Position numbers and translations under genes: made by a program. Shown one piece after another: positions 28,424-38,145 of a stretch of DNA of 64,000 nucleotides (its first letter is position 1; each line of letters starts with the position of its first letter). The notes under the pieces were generated by a model. The model searched no databases. It saw nothing but the letters and a program-made list of their open reading frames with translations, and was not told where the DNA came from. Origin of the DNA: Psychrobacter raelei (GTDB taxonomy: Bacteria > Pseudomonadota > Gammaproteobacteria > Pseudomonadales > Moraxellaceae); NCBI RefSeq assembly GCF_022631235.3, contig NZ_CP093310.2, forward strand, positions 186,001 to 250,000. The letters are read 5' to 3'.

Positions 28424-29284
28424 CTACATTCGAGGGTAGAGTAAATAAGGGGTGCGACTGGCACTTAAGAGTTTTCGAGTGTTACTGCCATGCAAAAACT
28501 CATGCAGTCTTGACTCGCCAAAGGCGCCAGTAATGAGCATATCCAGCTCATGTTGCTGCTGATAATACATCAAGGCTGCCGTCACATCACGGCCTTCAAT
28601 CAGCGCCTTTTTACACTGGATACCTGACTGGGTAAGGCGGGCATAGGCTTCCCGTAGCGCATCTTTATTGCGCTCATTCTCTTCACCAACCATAACCACA
28701 TGCAAGCTGGTATTGCGCACCAAGGCATTGCTACATAGCCAGTCTAGTAGTGCATGACAGGTGGGTCGATTGTCGAAGGCGAACAAAGCTGTCTTGGGGG
28801 CTTTAAAGGTTTCATGAGTGACTAAGGTGGGGCAGCGGCTGGCACGAATCAATTGTGACAACGTATCTTTACAGGTGACTTGATGACCAATGACCACCAA
28901 TTGTGCACTTTCATCGACATAATCTAAGCTTTCGGCAATGGAAGCGTGGCGGTGCAAGGTATACAAATGGTGCTGATACCGACCTTGCTGCTGCTCGCAG
29001 TAGCTTTCGGCCTGCTTTAACAGTAGTCTGCCTTGATCACGTAGCTTACCATTGCTGTCTTTTTCTTCTAAAGCCAACTGGTTTAGCAAGTGATTGCCAT
29101 CATCTGCCACCAGGCAGCCGGAGTAATCCACAGCTGCTTTGCGGTGTACGCTGGGTGCAGCATGTAGCAAGCCTACGGGTGCTTGCAGCATTTTGGCCGC
29201 CCACAGACTGGCATTGAGCACAGCTTGGACGTGGCTGGGACAATCTAGGCAGGCAATCACACTATCAGGGCGTAAATTACTCAT
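28424..29284 (-). CDS. Universal stress protein, tandem two-domain type
   Basis: About 286 residues forming two UspA-like domains. The second ends with the nucleotide-binding signature GAFGESRLHEFLHGSNTRKLL (G-2x-G-9x-G-S/T pattern). The first is more diverged (LVVIGHQVTCKDTLSQLIRASRCPTLV) and lacks the full glycine pattern, as is common in tandem Usp proteins. No membrane segment. Start: GTG at 29293 or ATG at 29284; ATG taken. It lies beside a SulP transporter gene on the same strand with 145 nt between; a Usp gene next to SulP recurs in bacteria and hints at a shared function in anion or bicarbonate stress. Confidence 0.88.
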   Translation of the reverse strand: MSNLRPDSVIACLDCPSHVQAVLNASLWAAKMLQAPVGLLHAAPSVHRKAAVDYSGCLVADDGNHLLNQLALEEKDSNGKLRDQGRLLLKQAESYCEQQQGRYQHHLYTLHRHASIAESLDYVDESAQLVVIGHQVTCKDTLSQLIRASRCPTLVTHETFKAPKTALFAFDNRPTCHALLDWLCSNALVRNTSLHVVMVGEENERNKDALREAYARLTQSGIQCKKALIEGRDVTAALMYYQQQHELDMLITGAFGESRLHEFLHGSNTRKLLSASRTPYLLYPRM

Positions 29285-29428
29285 ATCACTCACTCAGCTT
29301 AACAGGCATAGAGATAACGTAAACTAAAAATCCCACTCAGGCAATGCCAAAGCAGGATTTATAACCAAAACTTTAATAAACTCAGTGTTTATCTATTTAT
29401 AAGCATCAAATAAATAAGCTCATGGTCA

Positions 29429-30931
29429 TTAATCTAACAGACCAATATCACGGCGATCGTGCACTGAGAATTTATCAATTAGGGTGCGACTGGCACTATT
29501 GAGTCCCACCACTTTAACATCAATCCCTTCGCGTTGAAAACGAATCACCAGCTTATCTAAGGTATCAACCGCAGTCACATCCCAAAAATGCGCTTGGCTG
29601 ACATCAATCACCACTTGATCAAGCGCCTCTTTGGTGTCGAAGCTGTCTAAGAATTGAGTGGTGGAGCTGAAGAACACTTGGCCGTGAACATAGTAATAAC
29701 GGGTGTTATTGGTTTCATCGTATTCACTTAATACGCTTAAAAATTGCCCGATTTTATTGGCAAAAAACAGCGCAGATAACAACACCCCAACCAATACCCC
29801 ATACGCCAAGTTATGCGTAAATACTGTGGTAATTACGGTGGCCACCATCACCACGTTAAAAGAGACAGGATGGGTCTTAAACTCACGCAGCGACTCCCAG
29901 TTAAAGGTACCAATAGATACCATAATCATCACGGCGACCAGCGCTGCCATTGGGATTTGACTCACCCAGTCGCTTAAGAACACCACCATAATGAGCAGCA
30001 CAACGCCTGCGATAAAAGTCGATAAGCGGGTACGGCCGCCTGATTTTACGTTAATCACAGACTGACCAATCATGGCACAACCAGCCATACCACCGAAAAA
30101 ACCTGACGCAACGTTGGCAATACCTTGGCCACGGCACTCACGGTTTTTGTCACTGGTGGTATCGGTCAAGTCATCAACGATGGTTGCGGTCATCATCGAC
30201 TCAAGCAGACCGACAATAGCCAAAGCGATGGAGTAGGGGGCGATAATCAGCAAGGTATCTAGGGTTAAAGGGATATCAGGCAACAAAAACATCGGCAGCG
30301 TATCAGGCAGCTCGCCCATATCGCCGACGTTACGGATATCTAATCCCATGTACAACGCCACGGCAGTCAAGCCAACAATACAAATCAGCGGTGAGGGGAT
30401 AAGTTTACCGATTTTTGGAATCAGCGGAAAACCATAGATAATGGCCAGACCTGCTGCGGTCATGATATACACCGGTAAGCCGACTCTATCTACCGCAGGG
30501 TTGAGCTCTGGTAGCTGCGCCATAAAGATTAAAATGGCCAGTGCATTAACAAAGCCAATAACCACAGAGCGCGACACAAAGCGCATGAGGTTACCGAGCT
30601 TAAATACCCCCATAAAAAACTGAATGACACCGCACAATAAAGTGGCAGCGAGCAGGTATTGTAAGCCATGATCTGCCACCAAGGTCACCATGACCAAGGC
30701 CATTGCTCCGGTGGCTGCTGAAATCATACCGGGGCGGCCACCGACGAAGCTGATGACGACGGCGATACAAAAGGAAGCGTATAGCCCCACTTTCGGATCT
30801 ACGCCTGCAATAATAGAAAAGGCAATGGCTTCTGGAATGAGGGCCAAGGCGACCACCAGTCCAGAAAGCACATCGCCCCGCACATTTGAAAACCACTCGT
30901 CTCGTAGCGTATTTATTGAAAGTACTGTCAT
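29429..30931 (-). CDS. SulP family inorganic anion transporter
   Basis: Inner-membrane transporter for sulfate, bicarbonate or a related anion. The 500-residue protein starts with the SulP signature [21 protein letters not shown] and [12 protein letters not shown], has 10-14 hydrophobic segments, contains [26 protein letters not shown], and ends in a cytoplasmic STAS domain (about 415-500, [22 protein letters not shown]). The upstream codon at 30967 is a TTG; the ATG at 30931 is preferred. The PEAIAFSI form and adjacent Usp gene resemble a group that includes bicarbonate transporters, but substrate cannot be decided here. Confidence 0.9.
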   Translation of the reverse strand: MTVLSINTLRDEWFSNVRGDVLSGLVVALALIPEAIAFSIIAGVDPKVGLYASFCIAVVISFVGGRPGMISAATGAMALVMVTLVADHGLQYLLAATLLCGVIQFFMGVFKLGNLMRFVSRSVVIGFVNALAILIFMAQLPELNPAVDRVGLPVYIMTAAGLAIIYGFPLIPKIGKLIPSPLICIVGLTAVALYMGLDIRNVGDMGELPDTLPMFLLPDIPLTLDTLLIIAPYSIALAIVGLLESMMTATIVDDLTDTTSDKNRECRGQGIANVASGFFGGMAGCAMIGQSVINVKSGGRTRLSTFIAGVVLLIMVVFLSDWVSQIPMAALVAVMIMVSIGTFNWESLREFKTHPVSFNVVMVATVITTVFTHNLAYGVLVGVLLSALFFANKIGQFLSVLSEYDETNNTRYYYVHGQVFFSSTTQFLDSFDTKEALDQVVIDVSQAHFWDVTAVDTLDKLVIRFQREGIDVKVVGLNSASRTLIDKFSVHDRRDIGLLD

Positions 30932-31505
30932 AGGTTTGAATCGATTATTTGTTAGGTTATCTATCAAATCACTGTGATTTTCATAAGATCACGTAGCGGT
31001 GCTAAACAGTGTGCCAAATTTAGGGTAGACTGTATTAAGCAACATACGTTTTATAGCGCATGCGCTCCGGCAGCAAGATTCTCATAAAATATTCACAGCA
31101 CAAAAGTGGTGCTAAGATGAAATGACGTTCAACTCACAGTTAACTATAGTTTTACAGTTGACTGCCAAAGAGAAGTATCCGCCAGTATGGGACAAAGGCT
31201 TTGTCATTTAAGCAGATTTTTATTGACCTTAATGCCAAAAAAAACGCTTTTTAGTGCAACAAAACGTCAGTAAATTAAGTCTATTGAGGCAGGGGTCATG
31301 GTAGAATAAATACCTTGTGCCCACACCCTGACCTATGTGGCTATTTTATCATTATTAAGCCGCCCTGTGGACACACACAGCGCGCCACAAGTTGGCCAAA
31401 CTAAGTAAGCCTAGGAAGTTATGAGTGCTATTGTGGCAGTCATAGTTACCAATTGCTACAAAAAAATGGGTGCATCATATCACAATAAAGAGACAAGGAC
31501 AGACC
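30932..31505. other. Divergent sulP-murD intergenic region
   Basis: 574 bases with no convincing gene. Likely carries promoters for both divergent genes; a TAGAATAAATA stretch near 31300 is a weak -10 candidate for murD. No operator or RNA could be recognised. Confidence 0.5.
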
Positions 31506-33068
31506 ATGAGTACTGACCCAACCGTTACCCCATCCCAGAACCAACAAAGCACAGACTATGTGTCACATACCCGCACGCCTCATCGAAGCCATAGTAGCGA
31601 AAAAGATGCGGTGTCGCATTACACCCCTGCGCATACAGATCAAACTGAGCCACAAAGTGGTGGCCTGATTCAAAAAGGCGAGGGGCTACAGGTGGTAATC
31701 GGTCTGGGTCAATCAGGTTTGGCCACAGCCAACTATCTGGCCCGCCGCGGCTATAAGGTGGCGGTAACTGATGGCAATAGCGCCCCTAAGCTTGCTGAGC
31801 AGTTAGAGCCGAATATCAGCATTCGTGCATTTGGTGACATTGATGCAGAACTGTTGTTACAAGCCTCACGTATCATTATTAGCCCAGGGGTATCGCTGGC
31901 GACACCGGCTGTGGCGGCGGCTAAACAGGCTGGCATTGCCATTGTGAGTGATATTCAGCTGTTTAAAGAAGCGTGCAAGGCGCCGATTGTTGCCATTACC
32001 GGGTCTAATGCCAAAAGTACCGTCACCACTTTGGTGGGTCAAATGGCCAAAGATGCGGGCGTGAATGTGGGCGTTGGTGGCAATATTGGGGTACCGGCAC
32101 TGAGCCTATTAGAAGATGAGGCGCTTGGGGAGGCCATGCAGCTTGCGGTATTAGAGTTGTCGAGCTTTCAGTTAAAGACAGTGACCAATCTTGGCGCAAA
32201 AGTGGCCACTGTGCTTAATATGTCGCCGGATCACTTAGACCGTCATGGCGATATGCTCGGCTACCATCAAGCCAAGCACCGTATCTTCCAAGGGGCACAG
32301 TCGGTCGTGGTTAACCGTGATGATGCCTTGTCTCGCCCTTTAATTGCGGATAATACGCCGCGTCTAAGTGTCGGATCTGGCGCCCCTGATTTGGGCGAAT
32401 ATGGTCTAATTACAGAAGGCGATGGGCGCATTTATTTGGCCAAAGGCACTGAGAAGTTATTGGCCGCAGATCAGCTCAAAGTTAAAGGCAAGCATAATCT
32501 GGTTAATGCGTTAGCCGCCTTGGCGCTTGGGGAGCTTGCCGGCTTGCCAAAACAGAGCATGTTAAAAACGTTACAAGAGTTTTCTGGACTGCCACACCGC
32601 TGTCAATTTGTGGATAATGTGGCGGGCGTGGATTATTTCAATGATTCTAAAGGCACCAATGTCGGCTCAACTTTGGCGGCCATTTTGGGTTTAGGCTCAG
32701 TGTATGGCAGTCAAAGTGGCGCTAAGACCAAGTTGATGCTGATTTTAGGCGGGCAGGGCAAAGGTCAGCAGTTTGGCGAGCTTGTGCCTTTAATTAATAA
32801 ATACGTCAGCCAAATCCTACTAATAGGACAAGATGCCGAGCTAATAGAGTCGCATTTGCAGCAGGCCAATTTAAGTGGTGACGTCGAGACTCATCAGTGC
32901 CATGACTTGGCTCAGGCAATGACGAAAGCAAACAGCTTATTATCGAGCAGCCTATCACAAGTAACTGCCGTTTTATTATCGCCTGCTTGTGCCAGCTTAG
33001 ATCAGTATCCTAGCTATGCTAAGCGTGGTGAGCACTTTTGTGAGCTGGTAGTTAAGCTCAAAGATTAG
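31506..33068 (+). CDS. murD: UDP-N-acetylmuramoyl-L-alanine--D-glutamate ligase
   Basis: Cytoplasmic ligase that adds D-Glu to UDP-MurNAc-L-Ala. Seen: N-terminal Rossmann domain VVIGLGQSGLATANYLARRG, ATP loop ITGSNAKSTVTTLVGQM (the same GSNAKST variant as I recall from P. aeruginosa), ELSSFQL, LNMSPDHLDRHGDM, KGKHNLVNALAAL, and C-terminal LSPACASLDQYPSYAKRGEHF. At 520 residues it carries a ~57-residue hydrophilic N-terminal extension not present in E. coli MurD (438). The ATG at 31506 is preferred over 31470 because AAGGA precedes it. ftsW follows 121 nt later, so a murD-ftsW fragment of the cell-wall cluster is present without murG or murC. Confidence 0.96.
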   Translation: MSTDPTVTPSQNQQSTDYVSHTRTPHRSHSSEKDAVSHYTPAHTDQTEPQSGGLIQKGEGLQVVIGLGQSGLATANYLARRGYKVAVTDGNSAPKLAEQLEPNISIRAFGDIDAELLLQASRIIISPGVSLATPAVAAAKQAGIAIVSDIQLFKEACKAPIVAITGSNAKSTVTTLVGQMAKDAGVNVGVGGNIGVPALSLLEDEALGEAMQLAVLELSSFQLKTVTNLGAKVATVLNMSPDHLDRHGDMLGYHQAKHRIFQGAQSVVVNRDDALSRPLIADNTPRLSVGSGAPDLGEYGLITEGDGRIYLAKGTEKLLAADQLKVKGKHNLVNALAALALGELAGLPKQSMLKTLQEFSGLPHRCQFVDNVAGVDYFNDSKGTNVGSTLAAILGLGSVYGSQSGAKTKLMLILGGQGKGQQFGELVPLINKYVSQILLIGQDAELIESHLQQANLSGDVETHQCHDLAQAMTKANSLLSSSLSQVTAVLLSPACASLDQYPSYAKRGEHFCELVVKLKD

Positions 33069-33189
33069 TTTGACCGTTTAATAATTGCCTAACATATCGC
33101 GCTTTATCACGTGTTAGGTACTTATAAAAAGATAGAGGCTTGGTCTTTATTCTCATTTAACATACAGTTTTAAGTACAGTTGATCTTCT

Positions 33190-34398
33190 ATGGCAAAAAA
33201 TACTGCTAATGCATCGGGTTATACCCCCAATGCTCTCTCCAAACGTAAGCGTGACAAAACAGGCGTATTTTCATGGCCGTCAGCCAGTAGCGTGCTGCTG
33301 GCCAGTGTCGGTAGCTTGATGGTACTGAGCCTAATTATGGTGGCATCGGCCTCCATTCCTTTTGCCAATATGCACGATATTGACCAGTTGTACTTCTTTA
33401 ACCACCAATTAATGTATATGACCATGGGTCTGGTGGCCGGCTTTATGGCCTATAAGGTGCGCCTGCCTTGGATTTATGACATGCTGTCGCTGGCTTCAGC
33501 GTTGGTGGTGGTCATATTATTGCTGTTGGCAACTTTAGCGTTTGGTGATGCTATTAATGGCTCAAAGCGCTGGATTGAGCTGGGCTCTTTTAATTTCCAA
33601 GTCGCTGAGCTGGTTAAGTTGGTCATGGTGTTGTTCACCGCAGACTTTGTGGTACGCCGTGGTAATGAAGTGCGTCAAGGCTATGGTGGTATTGCCCGTA
33701 TGGGTATCGTGGTGACAATCTTAGCGGCGCTGTTTTTGTCACAGCCTGACTTTGGGTCTTTGGTCATCATCATTGGTACCATCTTGGCCATATTTTTTGT
33801 GGCGGGAGCGCCGCGCAGTCAGTCTATTTTCTTATTAATTGGGGTATTAATTGGGGCCGCCTATGCGGTTATGTTCCAAGAATACCGCATGACGCGAGCC
33901 AGCTCCTTCTTAGATCCCTTTGATGATATCCAAGGCTCTGACTATCAGTTGGCCCGCAGTTTGATTGCTTTTGGCCGTGGTGAAATTACTGGGGTAGGCT
34001 ATGGTGAGAGTGTCCAAAAATTGGCGCATTTGCCTGAAGCCCATACTGACTTTTTATTGGCGATTACTGCCGAAGAGTTGGGCTTTGTTGGCGTATTGAC
34101 GGTATTGTTTTTGGAGGCGATGGTTATTGTCAGTGCGATGCGCATCAGCTATATTGCGCTAAAAAATCGCCAGATGCGCTTAAGTTATACTGCCTTTGGC
34201 TTTGCGACCATCTTTATCGGTCAGGGCATTATTAACTCAGGCATGAACATGGGGCTGATGCCGACCAAGGGCCTGACTCTGCCTTTCTTTAGCTATGGTG
34301 GTTCCTCTATGTTGGTGAGTTTAATCATGGTTGGCTTACTACTAAACATCTATAAACTCAGTCCACAAATCCCGTCAGCGCAGTGCCGTCACTATTAA
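33190..34398 (+). CDS. ftsW: Septal peptidoglycan polymerase FtsW
   Basis: SEDS-family lipid II glycosyltransferase of the divisome. The 402-residue protein has a basic N-terminus, about ten membrane helices, and the signatures INGSKRWIELGSFNFQVAELVK, PDFGSLVI, YQLARSLIAFGRGEITGVGYG and the ending GLTLPFFSYGGSS. Pairing with murD supports FtsW over RodA. No penicillin-binding protein partner is next to it. Terminated by a strong hairpin shared with convergent gluQ. Confidence 0.95.
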   Translation: MAKNTANASGYTPNALSKRKRDKTGVFSWPSASSVLLASVGSLMVLSLIMVASASIPFANMHDIDQLYFFNHQLMYMTMGLVAGFMAYKVRLPWIYDMLSLASALVVVILLLLATLAFGDAINGSKRWIELGSFNFQVAELVKLVMVLFTADFVVRRGNEVRQGYGGIARMGIVVTILAALFLSQPDFGSLVIIIGTILAIFFVAGAPRSQSIFLLIGVLIGAAYAVMFQEYRMTRASSFLDPFDDIQGSDYQLARSLIAFGRGEITGVGYGESVQKLAHLPEAHTDFLLAITAEELGFVGVLTVLFLEAMVIVSAMRISYIALKNRQMRLSYTAFGFATIFIGQGIINSGMNMGLMPTKGLTLPFFSYGGSSMLVSLIMVGLLLNIYKLSPQIPSAQCRHY

Positions 34399-34464
34399 TA
34401 GAGGCTATTAAAGTGTCCATGCTAATGGGGATGCTGGGATAAATTAGCCGTTTTGTTCAAGACA

Positions 34465-34503
34465 AAAATAAGCTTAATAGCAATCTATTAAGCTTATTTT
34501 TTT
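34465..34503. terminator. Bidirectional terminator between ftsW and gluQ
   Basis: AAATAAGCTTAATAG pairs perfectly with CTATTAAGCTTATTT around CAAT, followed by T. Lies between convergent genes. Confidence 0.9.
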
Positions 34504-34604
34504 GCTGTGATTTTTAAAATAAGGGAGAGCGGTTCGCCGGTAGCGCGCATGGCTGGGCTAAGGGTGGCATATCATCGGGCATAGAGAGCCGCATTTGGCA
34601 CAGC

Positions 34605-35546
34605 TTATGAGCTGCGGCCTAAGCGGCTTTGGTTGTGTAGCGGGGTGTGTTGCCACTGCTGAGTGGCTTGCTTGAGCATCAGCTCAGGGGTATCTATCTC
34701 GACTTTAGGCTGTTTTAACAACAGCAGTGCGTGCTGGATTAACCGCTGACAATGGTGCTTGCTTGAGGTATCAATGGGGGTGGCTAGATTCTGTTTAGAC
34801 AGCTTTTGGCCGTACTGATTTTCCACCAAGGGCAGGTGATACCAGTGCGCGACTGCTGGTAGCGTCAGGTACTGCATAATTGCAATTTGGGCTGAGGTGA
34901 GCGGCAAGATATCTAGGCCACGCATCACATGGGTAATGCCTTGTAGGCCATCATCGACACTGGCGGCCAAAAAGTAATTTATGGTGCCATCAGCGCGGCG
35001 CAGTACCACATCACCTAAGCTTCGCTGCGGATTGGCCCACTGCATGCCTTGAATGCCATCTAAGAACCCAATACTGTAATCAGGCAGCTCAATGCGTACC
35101 TTTTTGCCTGCCAAGCTTTGGCTTTTTTGGTCAAAATGGCGGCGTAAGGAAGCCTCAGGCAAGCAGTATCTGGGATAAATCTCATGTCCCGCTAACTGCT
35201 TACGTGAGCATTGGCAGCCATAAACGCGCGGCAATAAGGTGTCTTCGAGCAGCTCATTATAAATGGCTTCACGCTGAGATTGATACCACACCTCGCCATC
35301 CCAGTGTAGTCCTAGGCGCTCTAGATCGAGTAAGATTTGGTGGCTAAATTCAGGCAAACAGCGCTGATGGTCAGTGTCTTCGATACGTAGCAGCCAGCGG
35401 CCGCCGATAGATTTGATATGACAATAGCTGGCAATGGCTGTGGTTAACGAGCCCAAATGCAGCGCACCTGTGGGGGAGGGAGCAAAACGGCCCACAGCTG
35501 GCTTCGTAAAAGTAGCGGCAGGCCTATTGAGTATTGATACTGGCAT
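34605..35546 (-). CDS. gluQ: Glutamyl-Q tRNA(Asp) synthetase
   Basis: Truncated GluRS paralogue that attaches glutamate to queuosine in tRNA-Asp. The class I HIGH motif is in [16 protein letters not shown] and the KMSKS-like motif in GQKLSKQN; the zinc-type cysteines are in [10 protein letters not shown] and PRYC. The anticodon-binding domain of GluRS is missing, as expected (about 313 residues). Start: GTG at 35549 or ATG at 35546. It follows dksA by about 30 nt, the conserved dksA-gluQ pair of gammaproteobacteria. Confidence 0.94.
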   Translation of the reverse strand: MPVSILNRPAATFTKPAVGRFAPSPTGALHLGSLTTAIASYCHIKSIGGRWLLRIEDTDHQRCLPEFSHQILLDLERLGLHWDGEVWYQSQREAIYNELLEDTLLPRVYGCQCSRKQLAGHEIYPRYCLPEASLRRHFDQKSQSLAGKKVRIELPDYSIGFLDGIQGMQWANPQRSLGDVVLRRADGTINYFLAASVDDGLQGITHVMRGLDILPLTSAQIAIMQYLTLPAVAHWYHLPLVENQYGQKLSKQNLATPIDTSSKHHCQRLIQHALLLLKQPKVEIDTPELMLKQATQQWQHTPLHNQSRLGRSS

Positions 35547-35577
35547 CACAAAAACTTAACGGGGCAATCGGTATTGA

Positions 35578-36012
35578 TTATGAATGGCCCCAGTTTTGAC
35601 GTTCTTTGATTTCAGCCAAAGTTTTGCAATCGATGCACTGTGTTGCGGTAGGGCGTGCTTCTAAGCGGCGCAAACCGATTTCTACACCACAAGTTTGGCA
35701 AAAACCATAATCGCCGCTGTTAATCTCAGCCAATGATTTGTCAATTTTGCGGATAAGCTTACGCTCGCGATCACGAGTACGCAGCGCTAACGCAAACTCT
35801 TCTTCTTGAGTGGCGCGGTCGTTGGTGTCTGATAATGAAGCCGACTCATCTTGAATATAAGTCTTAGTACTTTCAGCATCGCCTACCAGCTGTGCTTTCC
35901 ATGTCTTAAGAATATTTTCAAAATGTTCAAGCTGGGCATCTGACATGTACTCTTCATCTGCTTTAGCTTCATAAGGCTTAAAAGTTAGGTCGTCAGTAGC
36001 AGTTTGATTCAT
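35578..36012 (-). CDS. dksA: RNA polymerase-binding transcription factor DksA
   Basis: Enters the polymerase secondary channel and works with ppGpp to control rRNA, amino acid and stress promoters. The 144-residue protein has a coiled-coil with DTNDRATQEEEFALALRTRDRER (acidic tip region) and the four-cysteine zinc finger CQTCGVEIGLRRLEARP...CIDC. AGGAAACTGTC before the ATG. First gene of dksA-gluQ. Confidence 0.96.
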   Translation of the reverse strand: MNQTATDDLTFKPYEAKADEEYMSDAQLEHFENILKTWKAQLVGDAESTKTYIQDESASLSDTNDRATQEEEFALALRTRDRERKLIRKIDKSLAEINSGDYGFCQTCGVEIGLRRLEARPTATQCIDCKTLAEIKERQNWGHS

Positions 36013-36175
36013 GACAGTTTCCTATATCCATTTTGTAGGGGGTGCCAAATAAAAATAATTGACTCTTATATCACATTTCTTTTTTTATTACTAGGACAAT
36101 TATATGAGGTCTTTTGCCCCTTTTTTCAATAGTAAGGCGGCAATTATCATGGGGTTACTATAAATTTGAAGTTGA

Positions 36176-37198
36176 TTATTCTGCATTATCTTCAAGCCTA
36201 ACTACCCAGCTTTGCAAGGTACCATTGGCTTTTAAGCTCAGCCAGCGATAGCCGGGTTTTGCCTCATCATCCAAAGTAAAGTCATCACAGCCAGGCTTAA
36301 ATTGATAGCCTGTTGAGGGCGTGCTATATAACTGCACGCCTTGGTAGCTCCTCGTTGAGCTTTGATGCACATGACCGCCTACCACAGCTTTTAAGGCATT
36401 AAAGGGGGCGACGGTTTGCCAAAACTCAGTAGCATCTTGGGTAATGTGCGCATCTATCCAAGCGGAGTGCATTGGAAGCAGGTGATGATGCATGGCAATT
36501 ATGACAGGATGATGACTATTTGCTAATTTTTGAGAGAGCCAGTACAGATTTTTGTTACCTATACGGCCAAAGATTTGCCCCGGTACACTGCTGTTTATAA
36601 AAAGTATTTCCCAGCCATTAAGCTTCATACTATAGCGAGACAGTAATCTAGAGTCAGGCTCATGCGGCTCAAAGCTGCGCTGCTCAAAAGGCAGATCCTT
36701 ACCAATCTCATCGGTGACATCATGATTACCAGCGATACAAGCAAAAGGAATGCCACTTTGGTGTAGTCTTTGATACAGATGCTGGTAGAGCTGCGGATGG
36801 ATCTCACTCACCAAGTCTCCGGTAACGACAATTAAATCACAGCGCACATCCTCGCTCAACGCTTGTGTCAAACATGCCTCGAAGCTTGCGTAATTATGGA
36901 TAACTGGTGTGACACTATGGTTAATCGCATCCGCACTGTGGGGGTTGCCACGCTTGGCGCTGCTATTTTGACAAATACCGGTTATAGTCTGATGAGCCAA
37001 GTCTTTGTTGATATCTTGCTCATGGGTAGCTTTGGGCGTGTCAAAATACAGATGTAAATCGGTCAACTGTAATATATTGACCGTACCATCGTCTGTGCTT
37101 ATCTCAGTGGGCGGATGATAGTCGGTTGGCTCGGAAAGACGACCGTTGTCAGCGACTTGTGTATGACGTGGGCTAACAGAGTGAGGCAATGGCGCCAT
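36176..37198 (-). CDS. CpdA-like metallophosphoesterase (putative cAMP phosphodiesterase)
   Basis: Calcineurin-like fold with the metal ligands in order: LQLTDLHLYF, VVTGDLVSE, AGNHDV, MHHHLLPMHSAWID and GGHVHQSSTRSY. This set resembles CpdA, the 3',5'-cAMP phosphodiesterase, but other class III nucleotide phosphodiesterases share it. 340 residues, longer than E. coli CpdA (275) by an N-terminal region and an insert after the first motif. GGGAG ribosome site. It starts 39 nt after the znuB stop, so it may be read from the zur-znuCB transcript. Confidence 0.82.
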   Translation of the reverse strand: MAPLPHSVSPRHTQVADNGRLSEPTDYHPPTEISTDDGTVNILQLTDLHLYFDTPKATHEQDINKDLAHQTITGICQNSSAKRGNPHSADAINHSVTPVIHNYASFEACLTQALSEDVRCDLIVVTGDLVSEIHPQLYQHLYQRLHQSGIPFACIAGNHDVTDEIGKDLPFEQRSFEPHEPDSRLLSRYSMKLNGWEILFINSSVPGQIFGRIGNKNLYWLSQKLANSHHPVIIAMHHHLLPMHSAWIDAHITQDATEFWQTVAPFNALKAVVGGHVHQSSTRSYQGVQLYSTPSTGYQFKPGCDDFTLDDEAKPGYRWLSLKANGTLQSWVVRLEDNAE

Positions 37199-37237
37199 GG
37201 CAAACTCCCAAAAAATTAAACCGTAACCAAAAGGCGA

Positions 37238-38032
37238 CTAGAGGGCGCGAGATGCGACAAAAGCGGCAAAAAATGCCAAGGCTAATCCCAATACAATGGC
37301 CAAACCGGTTTGAATATCAAGTAAAACACTGCCCCAAACCCCGCCGGTGACAGCAAGCTGTGCCAAGATGACGGCGATAATCACCATTTGTTTCGGTGAA
37401 TGGGCGAATAATCGGGCAGTCAGCGCCGGTAAAATAAGCAGACCGCTAATTAATAAGCTGCCCACCGCTTGGAGCGCCAGCGCACAAAATCCGGCCAACA
37501 CGCCCATAAAAAACAAGCGCTGACGGGTGGCTTTAATACCCGCCACTTGTGCCAAATCAGGATGGGTGGCCAAAATCACTTGCGGACGCCAAATCACAGC
37601 CAAAACAACAATACCCACGCCGACACAGGCCGACAATAATGGTAAATCAGTCCAGCTTACCTCAAGCAGGTTGCCAAATAAATAACTGAGCACATTAGAT
37701 TGCATCTGGGTTAGCTGCGTTAAGGTGAGCAGTCCCAGACACAATAAGGTTACCGAGACGACAGCCAGTAGCGCATCATTGGGCAGGCGCACATCTTCGA
37801 GCCACAATAGGCCGACCACCACCAACACACTGACCAAAGCAATCCCTATGCCAAAGGGCAGATGCCATAAGGCGGCCAGTGCCACCCCAAATAACGTACC
37901 GTGAGCGAGCGCATCAGCAAAAAACGACATACGCCGCCACAATACCAAGCAGCCCAAAGGCGCCGATAATAAGGCCAATAAGCTGCCAGCAATCCAAGCA
38001 GGCGCAATGATATCAAGCCATTCAGTTAGCAT
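37238..38032 (-). CDS. znuB: Zinc ABC transporter permease ZnuB
   Basis: Membrane subunit of the high-affinity zinc importer. Seven to eight hydrophobic helices; GCLVLWRRMSFFADALAHGTLFGVAL, VGSLLISGLLILPALTARLFA and VTGGVWGSVLLD match ZnuB. The frame is open to a TTG at 38149 overlapping the znuC stop, but the added 39 residues look like translated spacer; the ATG at 38032 gives a start that lines up with E. coli ZnuB (264 residues). Part of zur-znuC-znuB. Confidence 0.93.
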   Translation of the reverse strand: MLTEWLDIIAPAWIAGSLLALLSAPLGCLVLWRRMSFFADALAHGTLFGVALAALWHLPFGIGIALVSVLVVVGLLWLEDVRLPNDALLAVVSVTLLCLGLLTLTQLTQMQSNVLSYLFGNLLEVSWTDLPLLSACVGVGIVVLAVIWRPQVILATHPDLAQVAGIKATRQRLFFMGVLAGFCALALQAVGSLLISGLLILPALTARLFAHSPKQMVIIAVILAQLAVTGGVWGSVLLDIQTGLAIVLGLALAFFAAFVASRAL

Positions 38033-38145
38033 AAACGCGGTTATTCCACAAAGGTTACAGAAGAAGTAGGACTCGCAACACGCAAGCGGCAGCCCATGAT
38101 TAAACAGCCCAGTTTCAAACGGCCAAAGATATATCGCACCTAGGC

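Noticed and set aside
31982..32100. MurD loop GSNAKST as a damaged ATP site (Gly to Ala)
   Set aside because: To my knowledge the same variant occurs in functional pseudomonad MurD, so it is a normal lineage difference.
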